Source of the DNA: CAZWDL01 sp964632995
GTDB taxonomy: Bacteria; Bacteroidota; Bacteroidia; Chitinophagales; Saprospiraceae
DNA length: 64,000 bases
Direction: 5' to 3'
Assembly: GCA_964632995.1 (NCBI GenBank)
Contig: CAZWDL010000001.1
Coordinates: 1-64,000 of the forward strand
The notes under the pieces are model-generated. The model saw only the letters and a program-made list of their open reading frames with translations. It was not told where the DNA came from and did no database searches. This document shows positions 8,860 through 16,785 of this stretch, in pieces; position 1 is the first letter of the stretch, and each line of letters starts with the position of its first letter. The translations under genes were made by a program, and so were the position numbers.

Positions 8860-9393
8860 TCAACCCAAAATATTTTCCAGCATTTCCCGCAGCCGTTTTT
8901 TGGCGTAAAAGAGTTGCGATTTGGAAGTGCCTACCGATATGCCCAGCATGTCAGCAACCTCTTTGTGGCTGTAGCCTTCCACTTCGATGAGGACAAATAC
9001 GGCCCGGTAACCTTCCGGTAATGCCTGAATGGCTTTTTCCAGATACTCTGTATCAATGCGATGCCCCCAATCGACGCTTTGGCGATAGTGATGATTTTCA
9101 AGCGGTTCGAAAGAAGGTTCGCGGCGTACCTTACTCAGTGCCGTGCGGATGACGATCGTTTTGATCCAGGCTCCCAGGGTGGATTCTCCGCGGAAACTGT
9201 CGAGATTCCGGAAGACCTTTACAAAAGCCTCCTGCAAAGCATCATTGGCCAACTCGAAGTCGTTCGTGATCCGGTAAGCAAGGGTATACATCGCCCGCTT
9301 GTACCGCTCGTACAAGTTCTTCTGAGCCAACTGATCATTGGCAAGGCAGGCAGTAATTAATTCCGCTTCACTCATGCTGGGGGCGTAAGGCAT
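8860..9393 (-). CDS. ECF-type RNA polymerase sigma factor
   Basis: 177 aa sigma-70 family protein of the extracytoplasmic-function group. Region 2 is visible as FELANDALQEAFVKVFRNLDSFRGESTLGAWIKTIV (shown here in part: DALQEAFVKVFRN and LGAWIKTIV). Region 4 contains YRAVFVLIEVEGYSHKEVA and the helix-turn-helix LGISVGTSKSQLFYAKKRLRE. Region 3 is missing, as expected. An internal ATG 18 bp downstream (MSEAELITA) is an equally good start. It heads a three-gene set with the membrane protein and the DUF4097-like protein. An outer-membrane-type barrel gene lies 87 bp upstream on the same strand and may be part of the same regulon. Confidence 0.93.
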   Translation of the reverse strand: MPYAPSMSEAELITACLANDQLAQKNLYERYKRAMYTLAYRITNDFELANDALQEAFVKVFRNLDSFRGESTLGAWIKTIVIRTALSKVRREPSFEPLENHHYRQSVDWGHRIDTEYLEKAIQALPEGYRAVFVLIEVEGYSHKEVADMLGISVGTSKSQLFYAKKRLREMLENILG

Positions 9394-9480
9394 ATCTTCT
9401 CAGCCGCTTTTTAAGTATAGAGGCCTCGAAAGCAAAAAGGGTTGTATACGCCAATATAAGGTTTGAAATTTAGAGCTGGT

Positions 9481-10122
9481 TCAAAAGAGAAAACCAACAG
9501 AGAATACCCAGCGTGCGGGCCGTTCGTCAAATCGAAATTCCTGATCGCCGATGACAAAGGAATTACCCAGCTCGGTCAGGTTGCCCTCGTAGCGCAAATC
9601 AATCATGAGGTTCCAAATATCGAGTCCTACATTACCCAGCCAGCCAAAGGTGAAGTCATCAATACTTTCCTTGTAAAAGTCAAGATCAATTAGATCGGAG
9701 GTGCTGCTGACGTAGATGTGCGCTTCCGGGCCCGCCTGAAGACGCAAGGGCCCAAATTTGAAGCCGAGCAGCAGGGGGATATCGAAATAGCGGAATCGCT
9801 CTTCCGCCAGCTCGGATTCCAGGTTGGGACTGCTCAGGTCAACGACCTGGTACTCATAAGTGTTGGAACTGAGAAGTAATTCGGGTTGAACTACGAATAT
9901 GCCAAATTGCGCCTGTAAAATCAAACCGCCGACCAAGCCCAGTTTTGTATCATTCAGCCCAACTTCCGCTACCTCTTCACCGATTTGATTAATGATGGTC
10001 AGCGGGCTGGCATCTTCGCGGATATCATTAATTCCGCCCCGGATGCCAAACCGGACCTGGGCCACCGTTACTTGGAGCAGGCCGATAGTGAACAACAACA
10101 AGAGAAATTTCTTTTTCATCAT
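9481..10122 (-). CDS. PorT-like outer-membrane beta-barrel protein
   Basis: 213 aa with a signal peptide (MMKKKFLLLLFTIGLLQVTVA, cleavage near AQ at 21-22). The mature protein starts VRFGIRGGIND and continues with alternating strands (KLGLVGGLILQAQF, FDIPLLLGFKFGPLRLQAG, WVFSVGFLF). It ends in a terminal Phe, the outer-membrane insertion signal. This pattern fits the small porT/OMP_b-brl family that is abundant in Bacteroidota. The function is unknown. It lies upstream of the ECF sigma operon on the same strand. Confidence 0.75.
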   Translation of the reverse strand: MMKKKFLLLLFTIGLLQVTVAQVRFGIRGGINDIREDASPLTIINQIGEEVAEVGLNDTKLGLVGGLILQAQFGIFVVQPELLLSSNTYEYQVVDLSSPNLESELAEERFRYFDIPLLLGFKFGPLRLQAGPEAHIYVSSTSDLIDLDFYKESIDDFTFGWLGNVGLDIWNLMIDLRYEGNLTELGNSFVIGDQEFRFDERPARWVFSVGFLF

Positions 10123-10251
10123 GATAAAATGTTGTGAAGGTTATTTTTCAACTAGACAAATTTTTAACAGAAAACTTCGTAGCAAAAAATAAAAAGGAAG
10201 GCTATTATTTTCCCCTCCCAAATCAAGGAAATTTTTCAGGCCCCAATTTAT

Positions 10252-10259
10252 TACTTTTG
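10252..10259 (+). promoter_or_regulatory. -7 promoter element for engB
   Basis: TACTTTTG matches TAnnTTTG exactly. It lies about 84 bp before the engB start in the 220-bp gap after the divergent barrel gene. A T-run at 10232-10236 sits near the -33 position. Confidence 0.55.
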
Positions 10260-10342
10260 CAAATGCACTAGGAGGATTAGAGGCCAGCGCTTTTTCTTTC
10301 TTCCAGGAAAACGACCTGAACATTAAAATATAGTGTTTTATT

Positions 10343-10954
10343 ATGAAAATCAATCACGTGGCTTTTGCCGGCAGCTATCCGACGGAAACGCAGTGCCCTC
10401 AGGACGGGAAGCCCGAATTTGCCTTTATCGGACGTTCTAATGTGGGAAAATCATCCCTCATCAATATGTTGTGCGGGCGAAAAGAAATTGCACATACCTC
10501 CAAAAAACCGGGAAAAACACAGCTGATTAACTATTTTCTGGTCGACAGCAACTGGTATCTCGTAGACCTTCCGGGCTACGGTTACGCTAAAATTTCCAAG
10601 AGGAAGCGTCGGGAGTGGGAAAAAATGATCCAGGATTATCTGGTTAAAAGAACGGCCCTGCAGTGCGCCTTCGTCCTGATCGATGCTAAAATACCACCTC
10701 AGCCTATCGATATTGAATTCATTAACTGGCTTGGGGAAATGCGCATCCCCTTTGTCATCGTATACACGAAAACGGACCGTCCTAAGAAGAAACAACTGGA
10801 AGCCAATATTCAGGCTTTTCAGCAGGCGCTAAAAGAGCACTGGGCCGAGTTGCCGCAACAGTTCCTCACTTCGGCCAGGGAAAGAACCGGCAAAGAGGAA
10901 ATTTTATCTTTTATAAAAGAGGTCAATGACTGGACCCTGGGGCAGGACAGCTGA
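10343..10954 (+). CDS. engB: Ribosome biogenesis GTP-binding protein EngB/YsxC
   Basis: 203 aa, the normal length. This TRAFAC-class GTPase is needed for late 50S ribosomal subunit assembly. G1 is GRSNVGKSS (about residues 31-39). The switch I threonine lies in KKPGKTQLINYF. G3 is DLPGYGYAK, G4 is TKTDRPKK and G5 is TSARERTG. It is the first gene of a plus-strand run that continues with the acyltransferase, ion channel and exonuclease genes. A -7 promoter element lies about 84 bp upstream. Confidence 0.97.
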   Translation: MKINHVAFAGSYPTETQCPQDGKPEFAFIGRSNVGKSSLINMLCGRKEIAHTSKKPGKTQLINYFLVDSNWYLVDLPGYGYAKISKRKRREWEKMIQDYLVKRTALQCAFVLIDAKIPPQPIDIEFINWLGEMRIPFVIVYTKTDRPKKKQLEANIQAFQQALKEHWAELPQQFLTSARERTGKEEILSFIKEVNDWTLGQDS

Positions 10955-11032
10955 CGCGAACCGCATGATTACAGTGTTACCGGTGATCAGATGCCGGAAA
11001 GGGTACTGAAAATCAGGCTTTAAAATGCTTCT

Positions 11033-12736
11033 ATGAGTGAAGATCGAAAAATATACCCCCACGTTATTCCCGATATAGAGGAGTGGCCTATTTACCAGTT
11101 GAGTGAAGACCGGCGTAATTTCGTCCGGGAGATTGACGAGTTTACACTCGAGCAACTCAAGAAACAGCACAGCCATACTCAGCTGGCGGATATCATCGCC
11201 AAGACCATCTATCTGGAGCGTATACGGATTAAGGAAGAACCCTGGAAAGTAGACCCTCCGAATGAGCGGCAGTTCTGGCGAAAAATCCGTAAGCGGCTCG
11301 TGGTAGAATCCCTGGACCGGGATGAGTTGGAAGCGGCAAAGATCAACGAAGAGATCCTGCAGCAGATCATTCACCGGTACTCCGAAGAAATCGTAGGTAC
11401 TTTCCGGATCCCTTCTTTTTTGTTCGCCCGGCGCTTTTTGACCTTTTTTTTCAACCGGTTGCTGAATACTTCGCTGAGCTTGAAGTTCTGGAAGGCCAAA
11501 GGCGGAAAACTGCATTTGCAGGACCGGCTGATCGTGAAGGGCAAAGTAGAAGAGGTACGTTCCCTGATGACTAAGGGGACGGTGATCATTGTTCCCACTC
11601 ATTTCAGCAATCTCGATTCCATACTGATCGGTTATGCCTTGGATACCTTTGCCGGGCTGCCGTCCTTCTCTTATGGCGCCGGACTCAATTTGTACAACAC
11701 CGGCTACACCGCCTACTTTATGAACCGCCTGGGGGCCTACCGGGTCGACCGCCGAAAGAAAAATCCCATTTACCTGGAAACGCTAAAGGCGATGAGTAAT
11801 CTGTCGATTCAGCGCGGTGTGAATTCCCTCTTTTTTCCCGGGGGAACACGCTCCCGCTCGGGCGCCCTGGAATCCAGGTTGAAACTGGGATTGCTGGGTA
11901 CAATAGTAGAAGGCCAGCGGGCCATTTTTGAAAAGGGATCCGATGAAAAAGTATTCGTGGTTCCTCTGGTGCTGAGTTATCATTTTGTGCTGGAAGCGCA
12001 GTTTCTGATTGAACAGCATCTCCGGCAGATGGGAAAGGAGCGCTACATCGAACGACGCGATGAATTCACGAGCCTGCGCAAAATTCTCAAGTTTGCCTGG
12101 CAGGTTTTTTTCGAAGGGAATGACATTACCCTCTCTTTTGGTCAGCCCCTGGATGTGATCGGCAATCCGGTCGATGCCGAAGGGAACTCCACTGACTCCT
12201 GGGGCAACCGGATTGACGTGAAGGATTATTTTGTTATAGAAGGAGAAGTGAAGGCCAATCTTCAGCGGGAATCAGAATATACCAAGCTGCTGGCCGATAA
12301 GATTGTGGAGCGCTACCAAAAGGACAATATTGTTTTGACCAGCCATTTGGTTGCTTTTGCGGCTTTCGAATTGCTTAAACATCAGAACGCTAAGCTCGAC
12401 CTCTATGGTTTGCTGCGTTTGCCGACAGAAGACTACGTATTCTCTGAAAATGTAATGCAGGAAGTCATTCAACAGTTGCGCAGGGAACTGGTACTCCTGG
12501 AGGAACGCGGCGAAATCAAGTTGTCAGAACAAATGCACTGGCCGGTAGAAAAGCTGATTGAAGACGGTGTCACCCGCCTGGGCAATTTTCACGTCGCTAA
12601 GCCACTGCGCTACAACAAGGAAGGGCAAATCGTCAGTGACAGTTTCAAGCTGCTTTACTTCTACCACAACCGGATGGTCGGTTACGGATTGGGGCAGAAA
12701 ATTCGCTGGAAACAATACGCTATGATGGAAATTTGA
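11033..12736 (+). CDS. PlsB-like glycerol-3-phosphate/1-acylglycerol-3-phosphate acyltransferase
   Basis: 567 aa. The acyltransferase core has block I THFSNLDS (HX4D, about residues 191-198) and the block III-type motif FPGGTRSRSG (about 269-278). A block IV-like VFVVPLVLSYHF follows. This is the PlsC/PlsB superfamily signature for transfer of an acyl chain to glycerol 3-phosphate or a lyso-lipid. Long N- and C-terminal extensions, rich in charged helices, resemble PlsB-type enzymes more than the short PlsC. It has no signal peptide and should act at the cytoplasmic face of the inner membrane. It lies 78 bp after engB and 24 bp before the channel gene. Confidence 0.85.
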   Translation: MSEDRKIYPHVIPDIEEWPIYQLSEDRRNFVREIDEFTLEQLKKQHSHTQLADIIAKTIYLERIRIKEEPWKVDPPNERQFWRKIRKRLVVESLDRDELEAAKINEEILQQIIHRYSEEIVGTFRIPSFLFARRFLTFFFNRLLNTSLSLKFWKAKGGKLHLQDRLIVKGKVEEVRSLMTKGTVIIVPTHFSNLDSILIGYALDTFAGLPSFSYGAGLNLYNTGYTAYFMNRLGAYRVDRRKKNPIYLETLKAMSNLSIQRGVNSLFFPGGTRSRSGALESRLKLGLLGTIVEGQRAIFEKGSDEKVFVVPLVLSYHFVLEAQFLIEQHLRQMGKERYIERRDEFTSLRKILKFAWQVFFEGNDITLSFGQPLDVIGNPVDAEGNSTDSWGNRIDVKDYFVIEGEVKANLQRESEYTKLLADKIVERYQKDNIVLTSHLVAFAAFELLKHQNAKLDLYGLLRLPTEDYVFSENVMQEVIQQLRRELVLLEERGEIKLSEQMHWPVEKLIEDGVTRLGNFHVAKPLRYNKEGQIVSDSFKLLYFYHNRMVGYGLGQKIRWKQYAMMEI

Positions 12737-12760
12737 TCGCGAAAAAAGCAACGCCCGCAT

Positions 12761-13543
12761 ATGTTAAAAAAGCTTTTTCTTTCCGAACGGAATATCATGG
12801 TGGCGATCATGGTCAACGCCGCGCTGCTGTTTACGATGTATTTTCCGGGCTACCGGGAAAACCTGTGGCTGGACTTGCTGGACCAGGCTTTTATCGTCTT
12901 CTTCCTAATAGAGGCGATTGTGAAAATTTACTACCTTAAGCCAGAAGGATATTTCAGTTTAGGGTGGAATCGTTTTGATTTTACCATCATTATGCTTAGT
13001 CTGCCTACTTTGCTGGTTAACGTGGTCAACGTGCCGGATACTTCCATGCTGATTCTGCTTCGGATGTTCCGGTTGGTGCGCTTAGTGCGGTTTATTCGCT
13101 TTATTCCCAACCTGAGCCAGGTGATGGAAGGGCTGGGCAGAGCGCTAAAAGCTTCCGTCTTCGTGTTGGGCGCTTTGCTGGTCATTGATTTTATACTGGC
13201 CCTGATAACCTGCCACTTCTATGGTCAGGTAGCCGGCGACTACTTTGGTAACCCGCTGATCGCCGCTTATTCCATCTTTCAGCTATTTACGGTAGAAGGA
13301 TGGAATGAGGTGGCCGCCGATGTAATTGCCAATCTCGATCATCCGGTGGCTAAGGGGATCACGCGGGTTTATTTCGTGCTCATTGTCCTCACGGGAGGCA
13401 TATTCGGCCTATCGCTGGCCAACGCAGTTTTTGTCGATGAAATGACCATCGACAACAACCGCTTGCTCGAAGAAAAAATTGATGAGCTACAGGAGCAAAT
13501 CGGCGAGCTGAAAAGCCTGCTTCAGGAAAACACCAATTCATAG
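12761..13543 (+). CDS. Voltage-gated-type cation channel, one domain of six helices
   Basis: 260 aa with the layout of bacterial voltage-gated sodium channels. S1 to S3 lie about residues 10-90. S4 is MFRLVRLVRFIRF, with Arg at every third position (about 100-115). S5 is followed by a pore loop, and S6 is YFVLIVLTGGIFGLSLANAVF. The selectivity filter reads FTVEGWNEV, where BacNav channels have TLESW. The C-terminus is a heptad-rich helix (about 228-258), as in the tetramerising coiled coil of BacNav channels. It should form a homotetramer in the inner membrane. The E-G-W filter resembles that of repeat I of eukaryotic calcium channels, so ion preference is open. Confidence 0.85.
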   Translation: MLKKLFLSERNIMVAIMVNAALLFTMYFPGYRENLWLDLLDQAFIVFFLIEAIVKIYYLKPEGYFSLGWNRFDFTIIMLSLPTLLVNVVNVPDTSMLILLRMFRLVRLVRFIRFIPNLSQVMEGLGRALKASVFVLGALLVIDFILALITCHFYGQVAGDYFGNPLIAAYSIFQLFTVEGWNEVAADVIANLDHPVAKGITRVYFVLIVLTGGIFGLSLANAVFVDEMTIDNNRLLEEKIDELQEQIGELKSLLQENTNS

Positions 13544-13625
13544 CCCACTGAACCTTTTTGATCCTGGGCTCTTGACGCTACAGCGCGTAGGCGGCCGGAG
13601 AAGGGATAGCATTAAATCCAGAACA

Positions 13626-14168
13626 TTGAACTTCATCGTATTTGACTTAGAGGCCACCTGCTGGGAAGGACGCCCACCCGGCACCATTCAGGAAATCATT
13701 GAAATCGGGGCCTATCGCCTGAACCGTTACGGAGAGGTGAAAGGAGAATTTAACCGCTTTGTACGCCCCGTCCTGAACCCTTTTTTGTCTCCTTTCTGTC
13801 AGGAGCTCACCTCTATTGAACAGGCGCAGGTCGACCGGGCCGATCCCTTTCCGGAAGTTATTGAAGTCTTTCAGGATTGGGCCCTCATCTTTGAAGAGGA
13901 ATACCTGCTGTGTTCCTGGGGTGGTTTTGATAAAAGGATGCTCATACAGGACTGCCGGCTGCACGATATGGAAGAGGATTGGGTCGAGCCGCACATCAAC
14001 CTCAAGCGGCAGTACCATGAAATCTGTCGGCTTCGCCGTCCGAAAGGATTAAAAAAAGTGCTGGCGCGGGAAGGCTATGAATTTACCGGCACCCACCACC
14101 GTGCCATTGACGACGCCGAAAACCTGGTCAAGATTTTCCGGAGCCACCTGGACGAGTGGCGCTTTTAA
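13626..14168 (+). CDS. ERI-1/KapD-like DEDDh 3'-5' exonuclease
   Basis: 180 aa from the chosen TTG start at 13626 (MNFIVFDLEATCWEG). A TTG at 13572 would add 18 poorly conserved residues; no ATG is available for either. Exo I is IVFDLEATCW, with the DxE metal ligands. Exo II is near CSWGGFDKRML, with Asp. Exo III is THHRAIDDAENLVKIF, with the His and Asp of DEDDh nucleases. The block RRPKGLKKVLAREGYEFTG is typical of the ERI-1 subgroup. It should trim RNA or single-stranded DNA from the 3' end. It is the last gene of the engB run. Confidence 0.85.
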   Translation: MNFIVFDLEATCWEGRPPGTIQEIIEIGAYRLNRYGEVKGEFNRFVRPVLNPFLSPFCQELTSIEQAQVDRADPFPEVIEVFQDWALIFEEEYLLCSWGGFDKRMLIQDCRLHDMEEDWVEPHINLKRQYHEICRLRRPKGLKKVLAREGYEFTGTHHRAIDDAENLVKIFRSHLDEWRF

Positions 14169-14169
14169 A

Positions 14170-14222
14170 ACGGAAAAACGAAAGCATTTAGATAAAAAGG
14201 GCCGAGCCGTACTTTTCGTTTG
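14170..14222. terminator. Possible bidirectional terminator between convergent genes
   Basis: An imperfect inverted repeat, AACGAAAG near 14176-14183 with CTTTTCGTT near 14212-14220, spans the 56-bp gap between the exonuclease gene and the pseudouridine synthase gene. One base is bulged. Confidence 0.4.
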
Positions 14223-14224
14223 CC

Positions 14225-14821
14225 CTACTTGATATTCAATAGCTGATACAGCTTCTTTCCTTTCATTTCCCGGACGCTGCCCGGCTCCCAGTTGCGCAAT
14301 TCAAGGCTTTCTATACGAACGCGAATCAGGCGCAATACGGGATGTCCCACGGCGGCGCACATCCGGCGTACCTGCCGGTTCTTTCCTTCGGTGAGCTTGA
14401 TCTCCAGCCAGGCATCAGGTACCGTTTTGCGATAGCGTACGGGCGGATCCCGCTCCGGGACGGCCGGAGGCCGGGCGAGAAGCCTGATGCCGGCAGGTCG
14501 GGTATGGTAGGTCTTTTTTTGAATACGAATGTCAACGCCGCTTCGCAGATGTTTGATGGCTTCTTGCCCGGGGAGGCGTTCCACCTGCACCAGATAGGTA
14601 CGCTCGTGTTCCCGCGCCGGATCGAGCAGACGGCTGTTCAGCCGGGCATCGTTGGTGAGAATGAGCAGCCCCTCACTGTCTTTATCCAAACGCCCTACCG
14701 GGTAAACATCCTTAGGGAAATCGTACAGGTCAGCCAGCGTCCGGTGCTCCGGAATCTCCCTGGTGAACTGGCTGAGAACACCGTAGGGTTTGTTGATGAT
14801 GTAGTAGCGGTGGTTCGGGAT
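14225..14821 (-). CDS. rluE: 23S rRNA pseudouridine synthase, RluE-type (RsuA family)
   Basis: About 198 aa, expected to isomerise one uridine in 23S rRNA. The catalytic segment VGRLDKDSEGLLILTND (the Asp of RLD is the nucleophile) and RMCAAVGHPVLRLIRVRIE are diagnostic. Homology to RluE starts at HRYYIINKPYGVLSQFT, well upstream of the first canonical start codon, a TTG inside the catalytic motif itself. In this frame an in-frame TGA lies only about five codons before HRYY. No ATG, GTG or TTG occurs between them; an ATC at 14821-14819 is the only plausible initiator. Alternatively, a single-base error in the CCC run near 14817-14819 hides a TTG start. It lies downstream of ychF. Confidence 0.85.
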   Translation of the reverse strand: MPNHRYYIINKPYGVLSQFTREIPEHRTLADLYDFPKDVYPVGRLDKDSEGLLILTNDARLNSRLLDPAREHERTYLVQVERLPGQEAIKHLRSGVDIRIQKKTYHTRPAGIRLLARPPAVPERDPPVRYRKTVPDAWLEIKLTEGKNRQVRRMCAAVGHPVLRLIRVRIESLELRNWEPGSVREMKGKKLYQLLNIK

Positions 14822-14901
14822 GGTTCAAGAAAGTTTAAGAAGGTTCAGCTTCAAAAAATCATGATTGAGTCCTTTTCAATGACTTTCATTTAAACATGCT
14901 T

Positions 14902-16002
14902 TTAGACATTGAACCGGAAAAGCATCACATCCCCATCGAGGACGACGTATTCCTTACCTTCGACGGCCATTTTTCCGGCTTCTTTGACGGCCTGTTCCGA
15001 TTTCAGTTCGACATAATCATTGTACTTGATGACTTCGGCGCGGATGAAACCCTTTTCAAAATCTGTATGGATAACCCCTGCGGCTCCCGGCGCCTTGGTG
15101 CCCTTTTCGATGGTCCAGGCACGCACTTCTTTTTCCCCAGCGGTAAAATAGGTGATGAGGTTGAGCAAATCATAGGAAGCGCGGATCACTTTATTGACGC
15201 CTGGTTCCTCCAGGCCCATAGCTTCCAGAAATTCCGTCCGTTCCTCCTTACTTTCCAGCTCGGCAATCTGGGCTTCGATTTCAGCGCAGATGAAGATGAT
15301 TTCTGCGGGTTCGTCTTTTACGGCCTCCTGAAATGCGCTGGTGAAATCGTTACCACTGTCGAGGGCATCTTCGTCGACATTACAAACGTAGAGAATAGGT
15401 TTGGCCGTCAGCAGGAACCAGCTGGCGGCGAGTTCCTGTTCGAATGCTTTTTCAAGATGCAGGCTTCGGGCGGGCAGTCCTTCTTCCAGATGCGTCAGAA
15501 CGCGCTCGGCCAGTTCCAGTGCCAGCTTATCTTCTTTTTTAGCACTTTTGGCTGCCTTGCGCAGTTTATCGAGCCGCTTTTCCATCGTGTCGATATCCTT
15601 GAGGATGAGCTCCGTATCAATGATTTCCTTATCCCGCACGGGGTCGACGCTGCCATCGACGTGCACGACATTCTCATCCTCGAAACAGCGAACCACATGG
15701 ATGATGGCGTCTACCTCCCGGATGTTGGCCAGAAACTGATTACCGAGGCCTTCTCCTTTACTGGCGCCCTTGATCAAGCCGGCAATATCGACGATCTCAA
15801 CCGTGGTTGGCAGTATCTTTTGAGGTTTAACAAGTTCCGCCAGCCGGTTGAGCCGTTGGTCGGGAACGGTAATGATGCCCACATTCGGATCTTTAGTAGC
15901 GAAAGGGTAATTGGCGGCCAGTGCCTTTGCTGAGGTGAGCGCATTGAAAAGCGTCGATTTGCCTACGTTAGGCAATCCTACAATTCCACATCTTAATCCC
16001 AT
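14902..16002 (-). CDS. ychF: Redox-regulated ATPase YchF
   Basis: 366 aa from the start MGLRCGIVGLPNVGKST (ATG at 16002); a longer reading frame upstream is not conserved. YchF is an Obg-like ATPase that binds ribosomes and takes part in stress responses. G1 is GLPNVGKST, followed by FATKDPNVGIITVPD and G3-like VDIAGLIKGASKGEGLGN. The nucleotide-base motif NVDE (in YVCNVDEDAL) replaces NKxD, as expected for an ATP-specific member. The C-terminal TGS domain ends in DGDVMLFRFNV. A -7 element lies at 16112-16119. Confidence 0.97.
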   Translation of the reverse strand: MGLRCGIVGLPNVGKSTLFNALTSAKALAANYPFATKDPNVGIITVPDQRLNRLAELVKPQKILPTTVEIVDIAGLIKGASKGEGLGNQFLANIREVDAIIHVVRCFEDENVVHVDGSVDPVRDKEIIDTELILKDIDTMEKRLDKLRKAAKSAKKEDKLALELAERVLTHLEEGLPARSLHLEKAFEQELAASWFLLTAKPILYVCNVDEDALDSGNDFTSAFQEAVKDEPAEIIFICAEIEAQIAELESKEERTEFLEAMGLEEPGVNKVIRASYDLLNLITYFTAGEKEVRAWTIEKGTKAPGAAGVIHTDFEKGFIRAEVIKYNDYVELKSEQAVKEAGKMAVEGKEYVVLDGDVMLFRFNV

Positions 16003-16058
16003 AAATAAAAGGTCTATTTTGATCGGTGACCGAAACGAGGACGGTCGCTGATATTCAC

Positions 16059-16066
16059 TATCTTTG
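16059..16066 (+). promoter_or_regulatory. Plus-strand -7 element, probably for acpH
   Basis: TATCTTTG, an exact match to TAnnTTTG, about 87 bp before acpH. It lies downstream of the minus-strand ychF start site, so the two transcripts would overlap by about 30 nt. Confidence 0.5.
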
Positions 16067-16111
16067 CATTCTTTTTGACAACCAATACAGAACACAAATT
16101 TAAAATCGGCG

Positions 16112-16119
16112 CAAAGATA
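16112..16119 (-). promoter_or_regulatory. Minus-strand -7 element for ychF
   Basis: The complement reads TATCTTTG, identical to the opposing element at 16059-16066. It would give a ychF leader of about 100 nt. Confidence 0.55.
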
Positions 16120-16152
16120 GCGGTTTGTATATAAAATGGAAGGGAGCCCCTG

Positions 16153-16734
16153 ATGAATTTTTTAGCCCATATGTATTTATCCTGTGACCAGGAAGATCTG
16201 CTGATCGGTAACTTTATCGCCGATTTCGTCAAGAACCGGGAAGTGAATTCTTACCCTGAGGGCATCCGTAGAGGTATCTTGTTGCACCGCCGGATCGACA
16301 GCTATACCGATACCCATCCGGTGGTGCTGCGCAGTGTGCGGCGCTTGTATGCGGCCCATAGCAAATACGCCTCTGTTATTGTCGATGTCTTTTACGATCA
16401 TTTGCTGGCCAGCAACTGGGAAGCCTACAGCGACAAGCGCCTGGTCGATTTTGCTGAACAGATGTACAGGAAATTGAATGAGAACATTGATTTCATGCCT
16501 CCGGTTCTCCAAAAGCGCCTGCCCAGGATGGTTGCCGACAACTGGCTGATTCGCTACGCTTCCTTCGACGGGGTAGCTTTCACTATTGAACGGATGAAAG
16601 GACGCGCCTCCAAGCCGCAGCTGCTCAATGAAGCAGTGAAAAGCCTGATTCGCGATTACGATGAGTTCAACGCTGAATTCAACCTTTTTTTCCCAGACAT
16701 AATCGCCTTTGTGGATAAGGCTTGCCAGGACTGA
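16153..16734 (+). CDS. acpH: Acyl carrier protein phosphodiesterase (AcpH family)
   Basis: 193 aa, the usual length. AcpH removes the 4'-phosphopantetheine group from holo-ACP. The start MNFLAHMYLSCDQEDLLIGNFIADFVK is the family hallmark (shown in two parts here: MNFLAHMYLS and LLIGNFIADFVK). It continues with GILLHRRIDSYTDTHPV, which carries metal-binding His and Asp residues, and YASVIVDVFYDHLLA, as in HD-like phosphodiesterases. It is cytoplasmic. It is divergent from ychF and convergent with porT (51-bp gap). Confidence 0.9.
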   Translation: MNFLAHMYLSCDQEDLLIGNFIADFVKNREVNSYPEGIRRGILLHRRIDSYTDTHPVVLRSVRRLYAAHSKYASVIVDVFYDHLLASNWEAYSDKRLVDFAEQMYRKLNENIDFMPPVLQKRLPRMVADNWLIRYASFDGVAFTIERMKGRASKPQLLNEAVKSLIRDYDEFNAEFNLFFPDIIAFVDKACQD

Positions 16735-16785
16735 TCGTCCGGCGAGAACAACCAGCTGGAATAGCTCCTTTGCGCGTCCCGGTGC

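Noticed and set aside
10141..10353. Minus-strand reading frame of 70 codons between the barrel gene and engB
   Set aside because: It overlaps the engB promoter and start, has AT-rich low-complexity content and no family resemblance. It is best explained as intergenic sequence.
14896..15933. Long reading frame (345 codons) opposite ychF
   Set aside because: A shadow of the conserved YchF coding sequence. Its translation is Phe-rich and has no domain.
16003..16095. YchF N-terminal extension of 31 residues (MFCIGCQKEC...)
   Set aside because: All family members begin at MGLRCGIVG. The extension covers the promoter-leader region.
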